Positions 48,952 to 58,744 of a stretch of 64,000 bases of DNA are shown piece by piece. Where the stretch lies: assembly GCF_000348985.1 (NCBI RefSeq), contig NC_035925.1, positions 372,001 through 436,000 on the forward strand. The letters run 5' to 3'. A program made the translations under genes and the position numbers. This DNA comes from Huiozyma naganishii CBS 8797. Taxonomy: Eukaryota; Ascomycota; Saccharomycetes; Saccharomycetales; Saccharomycetaceae. Positions within the stretch are counted from its first letter, which is position 1; each line of letters begins with the position of its first letter. The notes beneath the pieces were generated by a model. The model was given only the letters and a program-made list of their open reading frames with translations. It was not told the DNA's origin and searched no databases.

Positions 48952-51102
48952 ATGTCTAGTGAACACAACCCACTTTTACGCTCCCCACAACGTGGTCCAC
49001 TTTCCCCACGGGGGAAATACCAAACATTTAAAGGCTCAAGCAGGGGTCTAACTTACTCACCGCCAGATAACAAAGATGATGATGGATTTGAAAGCTCACA
49101 CACCAATGCATTTCCACCACCTATAGCACCGTCACATTCCTCCTGGGATGTCCTGCCGTACTATCTCCCATGCTTAATATGGATCCCCAATTATAACTGG
49201 AAGAAGTTCGGCTGCGATTTTATCGCCGGGTTGTCTTTGGCGTCATTCCAAATCCCACTGGGACTGTCCTTTGCCACCTCGTTGGCTCATGTAGAGCCAT
49301 TATGTGGGTTATATTCTTTGGCGGTGACGCCCTTTATTTATGCGCTTTTCGGATCTGTCCCACACATGATTGTGGGTCCAGAAAGCGCCATTTCATTGGT
49401 GGTAGGCCAAGCGGTCGAAACTCTTACAAGCCATGACCTATCCCTTGAAACCGTTGACATCGCAACGATGATCTCGTTTATGAGTGGGTTAACGCTTTTA
49501 TTTGGTGGGATTTTCAGACTGGGATTTTTGGGGAATATTTTGAGTAAAGCACTGCTGCGCGGGTTCATAAGCTCTATTGGATTTGTGATGATTGTGAACT
49601 CATTAATCACGGAGTTGAAACTGAACAAACTCATGCTGACTATTCCTGAACATTATCATACACCTTTCGAAAAAATTCTTTTTCTTGTGAGATATGGACC
49701 ATCCAACTATCATTTACCAACATCCTTTTTGAGTCTCGCAGTATTCACAACGCTCATGACAATAAGAATTTTCAAAAAGAAAATGATGAGAAGGATCAAA
49801 TGGATTGTCTTTATTCCGGAGATCCTTTCTGTAGTCATCTTTAGCATCGTGCTTTCGTACATGTGCGATCTAAAAAAGAAATATGACATTTCCGTCATTG
49901 GAGATTTCAATACCGATGGATTCGACGATTTTAGAAACCCACTATCTAAATGTAACCGCGGATTAATACCAGCCCTTCGGGATGTCAGCTTAGTTTCCGC
50001 GTTATTGGGGTTTCTCGAATCTATAACGGCATCGAAATCATTAGGTGGATACGGCAATACCGTTGCCTCCTCAAATAGGGAACTAGTTGCTCTAGGATTG
50101 ATGAACACTATAGGGTCTGCCTTTGGAATTATTCCTGCCTTCGGGGGGTATGGGAGATCAAAGATCAATGCATTTTCCGGTGCTCAGACTGTGATGGCTG
50201 GTGTCTTCATGGGATCCGTCACATTGTTTACTATCAAGTTCCTACTGCCTGTCATTCATTACATCCCAACCTGCGTCCTGTCTGTTATAACAACGTTTGT
50301 TGGGGTGAGTCTATTGGAAGAAGCCCCCCATGATATTAAGTTCCATATTCGTTGCAAGGGGTACGACGAACTGATTATGTTCGTGCTAACATTCCTATGT
50401 ACCTGCTTCTATTCTATTGAATTTGGGATTCTAGCTGGATGCACCTATTCATTGATAAGCATCGTCAAACACTCTGCCCAGTCCAGAATACAGATCCTGG
50501 CAAGAGTTGAAGGAACCGATCACTTTATAAATGCAAATGAGTACTTGCAGCTTGATTTGGATTCTGACAATTGCTCGGCCCCCGATATTGAACATTTTGA
50601 AGGCTGTTTAGTGGTTAAGATACCAGAACCTCTCACATTTACGAACACAGAAGACCTCAAGGAAAGATTAGATAGGTTAGAAAGGTTTGGATCCACGAAA
50701 GCCCACCCAGGCATGAAAAGCGAGGGCGGGAGCTCTATCGAATATATTATATTTGACTTACACGGAATGACATTCATGGATTCTTCGGCAACGCAGATTT
50801 TGAAGGATATTGTCGTGGAATATAGGAAAAGAGACGTTGTTGTATTTCTTGCGAGGGTACCTCCAAACTTGGAAGTCAGAGAACGGTTGAAAGAATCTGG
50901 AATAAATGACCTGGTTCAAAAGCAAGAGGTGAAACAGCACTCCAACCACAGCTTGCAATCCGCGCAAACACCTTATTTTCCAAACATCGCCGAGGCATTA
51001 TCTATGGTTGACAATCTTAAAGCTAGAACTAGGTCTCAACAAATTCTACGCACCTCTCCCAGTATATCTTCAAGCATGCTCATGAATTCGAACCTCGTTT
51101 AA
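48952..51102 (+). CDS. SulP-family anion transporter, YPR003C type
   Basis: 716 residues (S. cerevisiae YPR003C about 754). After a hydrophilic N terminus (about 75), 10-12 hydrophobic segments follow with the SulP signatures PLGLSFATSLAHVEPLCGLYS and SVPHMIVGPESAISLVVGQ, and later GYGNTVASSNRELVALG. A C-terminal STAS domain ends with YIIFDLHGMTFMDSSATQIL. Family knowledge: SulP proteins move sulfate or related anions. YPR003C is a putative sulfate permease reported at the ER, and its substrate is uncertain. I chose the ATG at 48952 (MSSEHNPLL). It is the last gene of the YPR block before the rearrangement. Confidence 0.9.
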   Translation: MSSEHNPLLRSPQRGPLSPRGKYQTFKGSSRGLTYSPPDNKDDDGFESSHTNAFPPPIAPSHSSWDVLPYYLPCLIWIPNYNWKKFGCDFIAGLSLASFQIPLGLSFATSLAHVEPLCGLYSLAVTPFIYALFGSVPHMIVGPESAISLVVGQAVETLTSHDLSLETVDIATMISFMSGLTLLFGGIFRLGFLGNILSKALLRGFISSIGFVMIVNSLITELKLNKLMLTIPEHYHTPFEKILFLVRYGPSNYHLPTSFLSLAVFTTLMTIRIFKKKMMRRIKWIVFIPEILSVVIFSIVLSYMCDLKKKYDISVIGDFNTDGFDDFRNPLSKCNRGLIPALRDVSLVSALLGFLESITASKSLGGYGNTVASSNRELVALGLMNTIGSAFGIIPAFGGYGRSKINAFSGAQTVMAGVFMGSVTLFTIKFLLPVIHYIPTCVLSVITTFVGVSLLEEAPHDIKFHIRCKGYDELIMFVLTFLCTCFYSIEFGILAGCTYSLISIVKHSAQSRIQILARVEGTDHFINANEYLQLDLDSDNCSAPDIEHFEGCLVVKIPEPLTFTNTEDLKERLDRLERFGSTKAHPGMKSEGGSSIEYIIFDLHGMTFMDSSATQILKDIVVEYRKRDVVVFLARVPPNLEVRERLKESGINDLVQKQEVKQHSNHSLQSAQTPYFPNIAEALSMVDNLKARTRSQQILRTSPSISSSMLMNSNLV

Positions 51103-52611
51103 GCATTTTCTGAAACAATGTGTGTCTTAAGGTGAAAGTATACGCCTTTGTGATGGCAGCTTCCCCTAAACTAAGGCACTGTAGTTTTTGTCTTGGCATT
51201 GTCATTGCTCACTGCGCTCCCCTCCATCTCCGTTTCGGGGCTTATTCACCGAAGGAAATAAAACAATTTATTTATAATGTTGCAAAGCATGCATAATACA
51301 GCTCATGAATTTTTTGGAGTAAGTAACATGCTGCTACGCATCACTATACATTGACATAGGTAATATTTATATGAACCTGATATCGTAGTAATAATTATGA
51401 ACATGATGTTAGTGTTGAGCAGACTTTGATTGATCGAAGATATGAAAGAGCAGAGACTTCCCAATCTGCGTCATAGTTCATTTACGAGGAAGACAAGAGC
51501 ATAAGGGATTGAAGTCGTATCACGAATGGGAACTATGAAGACGTCAAAGATTTTGTGGAACACCAACACCGGACAGATAAGTTTCCCTTGATTGACACTG
51601 ATCGAAGCTCTCGAAGGATCTTAGCTTGTTGTTGGTTGTTCCTCTGGACCAAGACATCTCAGGATGTAGTTGTTTAACCTGTATTATAGGAATTCTTGTC
51701 CTCACCGTAGTGAGAAAGAAACCTCTAAATAAAATACAAAAAATTAAATATTAATTTTGCTAAAATTCTTCGAGAGAAACGAGCTATATCGTGTGCTTTT
51801 ATATGGTTAATTCTGAGATGAATAAACCACTTCGTCCACAATGCAAAACTTTTCCTATTCGGCTATTCCTAACCAAAGAGGAAATGTTTTGGCTTGTGTT
51901 AGCTTTCATTTTACGCGTTACTACCGAATCTGGGTAAAAACGCGTGAATGACAGCTGGCAAGACCACTACCTCAATTGTAGCATCTCTAATTTTACTTCT
52001 TACCGCATTTCTGTATTCATCTGCGGAATTCCAACAGACACGAATACCAAAGAAAAACTACCCCACATTATTCCAAGAAATGAGGAGGGTAAGGTACATA
52101 AAGGTTACTAGGAGAGTTTAGAACAGAGCTACTACACGTACGTCTATTATGCGGCTTCAAATGTTGTCCGCCCTTTCCATTTTTTAAAAACCGATAAGTC
52201 TTCCGAAAAGATAACTAGAATATAGTTAGTATTGTAAGAACATCAACCTCCCATATGCATAAATAATAATCGTGGGCAGAGCATAGTGAAACGCAGGTCC
52301 CCAAAGTATATGTGTCTGTATTTGAATCTCACTGCAGCCGGTCGAGGCTTAGTACTTAATCACAAAACAAAAAAGTTTTCTCCTTGGCACGTCTTTCCTT
52401 TTTAAGTAAGGAAAGAGGCTCTAGGAGGCTTATGAAGGCTATGCAAAACTGTGCCTCCAGGTACGGATACGGACCTTCAGGCGCCAATTCATTGTCAACA
52501 ATTTTTTATATAAACCGTGAATGTATGGTATCTGCAGGTAGTTGCAACTAAAATTGATTTGCTCTGAGCCAACCATTCAAATAGCTCACAGCCACCACCT
52601 TTATACTACAA
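51103..52611. other. 1.5-kb gene-free stretch at a synteny break
   Basis: No gene is visible, and no frame above 60 codons was worth naming. The base composition is AT-rich with A/T runs near 51720-51760. The CTTCCGAAAAG at 52200 resembles part of CDEIII but lacks the AT-rich CDEII and CDEI. The stretch probably holds decayed DNA. Confidence 0.45.
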
Positions 52612-53037
52612 ATGAGAATTCAAGATAACGAAACGAACGATCATTCCTATGAAAGGATTGAGCCAAACACTCCGAGAAGGAATGGGATTATTAGCTGCAG
52701 AGTGGTCACAATCAACGAAGTGATCAACACGGTTAAGGAGACACATAGAAATAGCCCTAAGACGGGTCTTAGCAAAGTCGGGGAGATACTCTCGAATGCA
52801 CACGGGACTCTAGTAAATCGCCGATATGAGATTTTAGACGCAAGGCTTAACAGACGTGGTTTAAGGGCTCAACTGAAAATTGACCGTAAGAGACGGAGGA
52901 ACGAATTATTTGGAAGTAGACACTCCGGTGCAACCCCGCAGCAACAGTCAACTGGAGAAGAATTAAACCATGAAACGGAGAGTTTCAAAGATGATGAAAG
53001 CTTACCACCTTATACCGAAAAGCAAGTTACCGAGTAA
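52612..53037 (+). CDS. Unrecognised 141-residue protein
   Basis: ATG to TAA. The product is hydrophilic with a very basic middle (LNRRGLRAQLKIDRKRRRNELFGSRH, residues 79-104, only a part quoted as RKRRRNEL elsewhere), which could be a nuclear localisation signal. The tail is acidic and polar (ETESFKDDESLPPYTEKQ). There is no signal peptide or membrane span, and I do not recognise a family. A TATA-like TTTATATAAACC lies about 105 bases upstream of the ATG (52503-52514), so a promoter is plausible. It sits alone in the breakpoint region. It may be a lineage-specific gene or a remnant; the absence of low-complexity sequence supports coding. Confidence 0.5.
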   Translation: MRIQDNETNDHSYERIEPNTPRRNGIISCRVVTINEVINTVKETHRNSPKTGLSKVGEILSNAHGTLVNRRYEILDARLNRRGLRAQLKIDRKRRRNELFGSRHSGATPQQQSTGEELNHETESFKDDESLPPYTEKQVTE

Positions 53038-53578
53038 CAAACAGTTGTATACTGTGTCTTATATAAATTGAATACATTCTAATGATTATTATATCTTACC
53101 CAATCAAAAGCCTCGAGGACTCTCTTTAAAATTAACTGCAGCCCCTCTTTCCCGTTACACAATTCAAATAAAAACATTCCATCAGGATAACGCTTCGTGA
53201 GAGAACTCAAAAATAGCTGGTTGGCCATCAATAATACGAACGGCATTGGGCACTACGAACCCAGCTGAAGAGTACGACTAGTGTGGGCTGATTGGTAGTA
53301 ATTTTCACAGTACTAGCCGGTTGATGCATACCCATACCTGCATGTAATATGGTTTCCTCCCAAAAAGAGAGTAGGCATTGATTAAAGAGCAACTAGACTA
53401 TTTATGAGCTATCTATATAGGATTCTACTTTTTTCCAAATTGTAACATGGAACTCACACAGTTCCAATCACGAGAATGAAACGTGGCAACTATAGTGATA
53501 CGTGGCAACTATGAAACGTATAACAATATTGCCACGTATGTCGCACTATGAAACATAATCTTATTCTGAAAATATCTG
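53038..53578. repeat. AT-rich stretch with direct repeat ACGTGGCAACTAT
   Basis: The motif ACGTGGCAACTAT appears twice near 53480-53515, with a partial inverted copy (TTGCCACGTA) near 53530. The stretch runs directly into the retrotransposon-like relic, so it may be the worn 5' half of an LTR. No gene is seen. Confidence 0.4.
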
Positions 53579-53813
53579 GGAAATTCTCACATATATAAAG
53601 ACTAGTTATATTTATAGTATCGGTCTCTATCTTTCTGGACATACAGAAAAGACCATCGAACCTTATACCTATATAGTATAACTAAGAAGTCAATTTATCT
53701 AAGTCATCTCTCATACTCTACTTAAAATGGATAGTCAAGGCGAGAAAGACAATATCCAACAAGGACAGACAATTGATCACTGTTTAGACTCTTATATACC
53801 TTAGAGTTTACTT
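53579..53813 (+). mobile_element. Retrotransposon-like relic A (LTR end and gag start?)
   Basis: This stretch is similar to 59180-59395. Shared blocks are AAATTCTCACRTATATAAAG (a TATA box), then AGAAAAGAYCATCGAACC, TATACYTATATA and GAAGTCA, then an ATG at 53727 opening a frame like the other copy. Here the frame, beginning MDSQGEKDNIQQGQTID, stops after 25 codons (TAG at 53802). Layout (TATA, leader, ATG at the end of the repeat, a CCAACA inside the first codons) resembles Ty1-type LTRs, where Gag starts within the LTR. It lies about 430 bases upstream of tRNA-Phe, the preferred insertion zone of Ty1. No primer-binding site, pol or target duplication was found, so this is only suggestive. Confidence 0.5.
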
Positions 53814-54246
53814 AAAATATTAATTATGATCAACGCCATCTTACAAAAGTTGTATTTTGTGGTTCGTTTCTAAAGAGCTATTTTCAACTGGTATGGATGA
53901 ACAATAGGTCCTTATGTCGCAGTCTTCAATACTAGGGTGTCAACGACAGAATATTCCGATATGAACTAACGTATATTCGCAAGTAATACTAATAACAAAG
54001 GTAATATCTCTGTTTAAATATAACTAAATATTTTCACAATATATTATAATAATTAACGTCTGTCCTTCTTTTTCCCTGCCTTAAATGTAATAACTGTAGA
54101 ACGCTTATCCACGACGTCTAACGTTCTCTTTTCCCTTGTTTTCTTCTTCTTCTTTTGCGTCTCTTTTTCATCATTTTGAACGATATGATCATGTGCATTA
54201 ACCTCTGATTTATATCTTGTTCAAATAATACAAAATTTTCGCAGTT

Positions 54247-54349
54247 GCGGATTTAGCTCAGTTGGGAGAGCGCCAGACTGAAGAATTTAAACTTCGGTCA
54301 AACAACTTAAGTTATCTGGAGGTCCTGTGTTCGATCCACAGAATTCGCA
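54247..54349 (+). tRNA. tRNA-Phe (anticodon GAA) with 30-base intron
   Basis: 103 bases: GCGGATTTAGCTCAGTTGGG to GATCCACAGAATTCGCA. The exon sequence equals the classic yeast tRNA-Phe. The anticodon GAA is at 54280-54282, G37 follows, and the intron is 54284-54313 (30 bases, starting AATTTAAACTTCGG). Pairing of TTC in the intron with the GAA anticodon fits the tRNA-splicing fold. Seven T at 54354-54360 are the Pol III terminator. The intron is longer than the S. cerevisiae one (18-19 as I recall). Confidence 0.97.
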
Positions 54350-54952
54350 ATTATTTTTTTACTTTCTTGACAGCTCAGCGACTCTTTTTGCCGTCTACTA
54401 TGTGTTGAGCGTCAAGTGAAGCTTCGTAAAGAGAGACTAGTGTGCTAGTCTCTCGTAGATGAGCTGTTATGTAGAAGGTAAGAAGAATGACAGATTATTT
54501 GAGTAAAATATGAGTACACTGAGCCCAGAAGAAAAGAGAGTCAAGTACATGAAGTACCTGGTTCAACACCATGGAAAGTTGAGACAGTACTTAATGCACT
54601 TGTGAAGCTGACATCTTAGATTTATAGAACCTTCGTAGCATTTGGTTTTATTGCTGGGATTTACAGGAATCAAGTAGATGACGATGCCCGCGAGTACATT
54701 CTAATTATGTCTGTATGTCAAAGGTGTATTACCTAAGTACAGATATTGGCAACAACGTTCAACAATTGTTGGAATGGGTGGTAGTATGGCCTCATCTCAT
54801 CGCTTTTTCCCCAAAAAACAAGAAAAAATTTTTATTGTCAGATATATATCGAACTTTTTCAGATTTAGCGATGACGTTGAAAGTCCTGTTATTACTTTTA
54901 GATGCCTCATCGCAAACAAATCAACTTGGAATCAAAGAGAACCATATAACTG
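54350..54952. other. 0.6-kb spacer between tRNA-Phe and DEG1
   Basis: It contains an inverted repeat near 54434-54458 (AGAGACTAGTGTGCTAGTCTCT), which would form a perfect 10-base stem with a two-base spacer. Short frames are not convincing. The right part is the DEG1 promoter. Confidence 0.5.
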
Positions 54953-56209
54953 ATGGGAATTTTTACCAATTTGTTTAAGATGGGTCGAAAACCGAATCCT
55001 ATTTCTTCTGGGCCTTCACTAAAGATAAATGATGGCCTGCAGTACGCGAAATGGTCCAAGGAACAACTCATCGAACGTCTTGTTGAGTTGGAAAGCGAAA
55101 AGACGATAGATGGTACAGCAGACACCAATACAAACAATAAAAGGAGAAAGTCAGAAGAAGAGCCTGCTTCGAAGAAGAAAAAGCGGAATAAAAAGAAGAA
55201 CTCAGTCAAACCGTTTGACTTTTCCAGGCATCACACGAGATTCATAGCTCTACGATTTGCCTATTTGGGTTGGAAGTATAACGGGTTGGCGCTGCAAAAG
55301 GAACCGACTGCGCTACCCACTGTTGAGGAGACTATTTTGGAGGTGATGAATAAATGTAAGCTTGTTCCCTCAATGGAGCCGCTTGACTATAATTTCAGCA
55401 GGTGTGGAAGAACCGATAAGGGTGTCAGCGCCATGAACCAAGTTATTTCTCTGACAGTCAGATCGAATCTTTCACCAGAGGAACAAAGGGACCCTGCAAA
55501 CGATCACCAGGAGTTGCAGTATGTTCATATGATTAACCATCTACTCCCCGATGACATCAGAGTGTCTGCAGTGTGTCTGAGACCACCAGCTGATTTCGAC
55601 GCCCGCCATAGCTGTAAGCACCGCCACTACAGATACCTTTTCAAAGCAGAGCAGTTGGACTTGGAAAAGATGAGAGAGGCCGCCAAACTGTATGAAGGAG
55701 AGCACGACTTTAGAAATTTCTGCAAAATCGATGGCTCAAAACAGATCACAAATTATCGCAGAAGGATTATCAGTGGAGATATTATACGTGTTAATGAGGA
55801 TTTCTACTGTTTTGATTTGGTGGGAACGGCATTTTTATGGCACCAGGTTCGGTGTATGATGGCGTGTTTGTTCCTGGTAGGCCAAGGCTTGGAAAAACCA
55901 AGCATTGTCACAGATTTGATGAATATAGATCTTATGCCACAGAAACCCTTATATGACATGGCCAGCGATGTTCCCTTACTCCTTTATGATTGTAAGTTCC
56001 CTGATATGGAATGGATCAAATGCAACCTGCACGATTACAAGGCCATAAAATACGGGAAGGCTGCAAATGCATTGGCTCTGGACTATCAACTGAAAGCTTC
56101 GATGTCGGCCATATATCAGCAGACTTTACCCTCTAGTAACGTAGACATGCAAGGTAAGATTAGAGTGAACATAGGAGATGGTCAAGGTCCGGATTGTCAA
56201 CCATTATAA
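54953..56209 (+). CDS. DEG1: Deg1/Pus3 tRNA pseudouridine synthase
   Basis: 418 residues (S. cerevisiae Deg1 442). The TruA-family core shows RCGRTDKGVSA with the catalytic aspartate at residue 155, FDARHSCKHRHYRY, DFRNFCKID and FLWHQVRCM. A Lys-rich segment (KKKKRNKKKN, about 75-84) precedes the domain. Family knowledge: it makes pseudouridine at tRNA positions 38 and 39. A second ATG at 54980 would remove nine residues. In S. cerevisiae the gene (YFL001W) borders CEN6; here it is beside SNF8, which borders CEN16 there. Confidence 0.93.
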   Translation: MGIFTNLFKMGRKPNPISSGPSLKINDGLQYAKWSKEQLIERLVELESEKTIDGTADTNTNNKRRKSEEEPASKKKKRNKKKNSVKPFDFSRHHTRFIALRFAYLGWKYNGLALQKEPTALPTVEETILEVMNKCKLVPSMEPLDYNFSRCGRTDKGVSAMNQVISLTVRSNLSPEEQRDPANDHQELQYVHMINHLLPDDIRVSAVCLRPPADFDARHSCKHRHYRYLFKAEQLDLEKMREAAKLYEGEHDFRNFCKIDGSKQITNYRRRIISGDIIRVNEDFYCFDLVGTAFLWHQVRCMMACLFLVGQGLEKPSIVTDLMNIDLMPQKPLYDMASDVPLLLYDCKFPDMEWIKCNLHDYKAIKYGKAANALALDYQLKASMSAIYQQTLPSSNVDMQGKIRVNIGDGQGPDCQPL

Positions 56210-56400
56210 AAAATTGAAAGATCGTGAAGTAATGGCCTCTGTTGAGGCGATCAACAGTAAGTATGCAAAAAGAAAGTCAATGCAGCAGGAGTGATTTTCC
56301 TTTGTATATATGCAATAGATATATTAATTAATTCCGCATCAAATTGTTTTGTCCTTGTCAGTTTTTCAGCAGATGTACCCGCCAGAAGATGCAGGTGTGA

Positions 56401-57111
56401 TTACTGATTTATCGCTTTTGTTATCCATGATGGATCCCAGTAAAAAAGTTCGTTGCTATTTGTTTGGTCATCAATCCAGAGGAGCCCTGTAGTTACCATC
56501 TCGCTCAGCACTGATTTACTTCTCACAGTAGTCCAGGAAAGATTGGCTTTTAAGAGTGACACTGACGCGTAGCCCAATATCGAACATATTTCTAAAATTT
56601 GTGTTTGGTCAGTGGTAAGTTCATTAGGGATGCTCCTCAAAATTTTGTCATTTCTAATCTTTATAGTCTCAAAACCGCCATCCAAAACGCTTAGAATACT
56701 AACAGCTTCATCCAGATCCTCTTCGGTCACCTTCAAATGGCCAAAGAAAGTAGTCAACAGCTCTTTATACGAGATCAACCCCCCATTTATGTCCTTTGTC
56801 TCCCTACAAATCTGAATAATTTTGATGGATAATTCATAAATGAAATCGTTAACAGTAAACAGATGTTTATCCTTATTGATAAATATGGACAAGGGGTCGA
56901 TACCAATGGTATTGCACATGCGCATGAACTTGGAACGAAACTCGGGATTGGATTTCAATTCATCATTATGAACCTGTGCAAATTCAGTCAACTTATCTTG
57001 AAACACTTTCAATTGTTCTTTCAGTTCTCCCGATTGCTTATTAAACTGTATTAACGTGTCATCGTACGAGGAGTCATTTTGTTCAAATGCAGCTACTCCG
57101 AATTTCTTCAT
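56401..57111 (-). CDS. SNF8: Snf8/Vps22, ESCRT-II subunit
   Basis: 236 residues (S. cerevisiae Snf8 233). The N-terminal helical part has FGVAAFEQ and FRSKFMRMCNTIGIDPLSIF. Two winged-helix domains follow, with the characteristic LTTDQTQILEICSILGYASVSLLKANLSWTTVR. Family knowledge: with Vps25 and Vps36 it forms ESCRT-II, which sorts ubiquitinated cargo at endosomes. It converges with DEG1. In S. cerevisiae (YPL002C) its neighbour is HAT1; here one unrecognised gene lies between. Confidence 0.93.
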   Translation of the reverse strand: MKKFGVAAFEQNDSSYDDTLIQFNKQSGELKEQLKVFQDKLTEFAQVHNDELKSNPEFRSKFMRMCNTIGIDPLSIFINKDKHLFTVNDFIYELSIKIIQICRETKDINGGLISYKELLTTFFGHLKVTEEDLDEAVSILSVLDGGFETIKIRNDKILRSIPNELTTDQTQILEICSILGYASVSLLKANLSWTTVRSKSVLSEMVTTGLLWIDDQTNSNELFYWDPSWITKAINQ

Positions 57112-57319
57112 GCTTGTAACTTATTGACGCATTGGACTCCTGATCGTCAGTTGGGGATCTTTAATGATAGTCATTTTGGATTTTTGCTTGATTCATTAAA
57201 AAAGAGAAATATACACGCATGCTAAGTACTTTCTAAAGTGTCGATAGAGAGAGGGACCGGTTGAGCACAAACAACACTCACTGTGGTGAGATGCGGAGTC
57301 TGTTGCACCGGGAACAAAA

Positions 57320-58744
57320 TTAGCGATATGATTTAAGGAGCAGCAAATTTTCATCCATGATTTGTATAATATCCCAGATATTGGTCATTACGAGAGTTTG
57401 GACTCTGTATAACTCCTCCAAAATTGTTACGATTCGAGCATTAAGCCTCTCGTATTTGATTAGAGTGCGTTCCAATGCTGTGGCTGTCCACAATTGTTTT
57501 CCGCTCAATAAAATAATCCTCGAGTGTATCGCTTCATCTCTGCGTTGGATTAAATGACTGATCACAGGCAGCCTTCTTTGCACGTCCCTGCCTAAAGATA
57601 CCAGTATTTTATGCTTCGCCAGAAATTCGTCTTTGAATAGCATACATATGTTGCAGGAGTCGCAACTCTTGGAGTCCCGCTTGATATAAAGTTCACGGAG
57701 TATCCTCCCTCGTTCCTTGGTGATCACGAAGAACTTTCTGATCCACCCGGCTGCTGCTAGTGACTTACCGTAGAGACCTCTATATTCTGGGGGTAACCAT
57801 GCGTGGCGATGACTTGATGCCCACAAGGGTAGACCAGAACTTTGTACATTATTTGTTTGATCTATCGGTAATACTGTACCAACGCGGTTATCGCTTGACT
57901 GAAGAATGTTTGGCTCTTCAGCATGTGGGCAAGCGGTAATTCTACCATCGTTAAAAGTATTTGTTAGTGTTGAATATTTATTCCATGTGTTCTCGTATAT
58001 GATTTTGGGTTTAAATGATTTCTGGTTTTTTGGTGTTAAGTTGCCATCATCATTGGCGGTTTTTGCGTCATTGAGAAGCAAAGTTGGGTCTGATACAATT
58101 TGCGTCGAACGCGAACAAGAGTTACTCTGGGATTTTTGACTTTCATCTTTTCCTAATAGGCCCTTTATATTGTCATCCGGGGTTGTTTGATCGGCACTTG
58201 TAGTAGTAGGCAAAGTTTTATCCAAACGGAAGCCTGCATACATTTTACCAGTCTCTTTTTTATTTATCTTTGAAACTTGATGGTCAGCTTTATTTTTGAC
58301 CTGCATCTTCCCAGTTATTAAGTGATTTGAATGCTGGTTCTCTTTTGAAGGTTCCCCTACTATTCTTGATTCAGTATCACAAGAACTTTTTGGCATTCCT
58401 GAGATGTTAGTATTCTCAGAAAGGAATCTTTCTCTTGGATTTAAGATGCCTTGGGCAGGCTTGGAAATTCTGTCATCACTGTAATTACTGACTAATTGAT
58501 CATCGAGCGAAATTTTGCCAATTAAATACGGGAATGGTTTCGAAGGGCATTTAATGAAGTCCACATTGGAACTAGACTTTGTAATTTGGAGATGTGCTTT
58601 TCCTGTCTGGATGTTTTCGTTATTGGTTTTGTGTACATTTGACATAGGATCGTATAAGCAGCTATCGTCAATATCGAACGATTTTTTTTGTGTCTCCTGG
58701 GATAAAATAATTTTTCTATTCAGCATGTTGTCTGAAGTAGCCAT
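57320..58744 (-). CDS. Unrecognised 474-residue protein beside SNF8
   Basis: A long ATG-started frame. The first 300 residues are hydrophilic, rich in Asn/Ser/Thr/Lys and probably disordered. The last 150 look folded: they begin WASSHRHAWLPPEYRGLYGK, contain a CxxC-x2-C pattern (SCDSCNIC) and end in a helix-rich segment (RTLIKYERLNARIVTILEELYRVQ). There is no membrane span or signal. I do not recognise the family. Domain shape (disordered N terminus, helical C terminus) is common in kinetochore or spindle-pole proteins, and position near old centromere flanks is suggestive, but this is inference only. It may be a gene lost or fast-evolving in S. cerevisiae. The long uninterrupted frame and good codon mix make it very likely real. 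Confidence 0.7.
   Translation of the reverse strand: MATSDNMLNRKIILSQETQKKSFDIDDSCLYDPMSNVHKTNNENIQTGKAHLQITKSSSNVDFIKCPSKPFPYLIGKISLDDQLVSNYSDDRISKPAQGILNPRERFLSENTNISGMPKSSCDTESRIVGEPSKENQHSNHLITGKMQVKNKADHQVSKINKKETGKMYAGFRLDKTLPTTTSADQTTPDDNIKGLLGKDESQKSQSNSCSRSTQIVSDPTLLLNDAKTANDDGNLTPKNQKSFKPKIIYENTWNKYSTLTNTFNDGRITACPHAEEPNILQSSDNRVGTVLPIDQTNNVQSSGLPLWASSHRHAWLPPEYRGLYGKSLAAAGWIRKFFVITKERGRILRELYIKRDSKSCDSCNICMLFKDEFLAKHKILVSLGRDVQRRLPVISHLIQRRDEAIHSRIILLSGKQLWTATALERTLIKYERLNARIVTILEELYRVQTLVMTNIWDIIQIMDENLLLLKSYR

Noticed and set aside
52190..52220. CDEIII-like sequence CTTCCGAAAAG, possible centromere
   Set aside because: Only the core resembles CDEIII. There is no AT-rich CDEII of about 80 bases and no CDEI at the proper distance.
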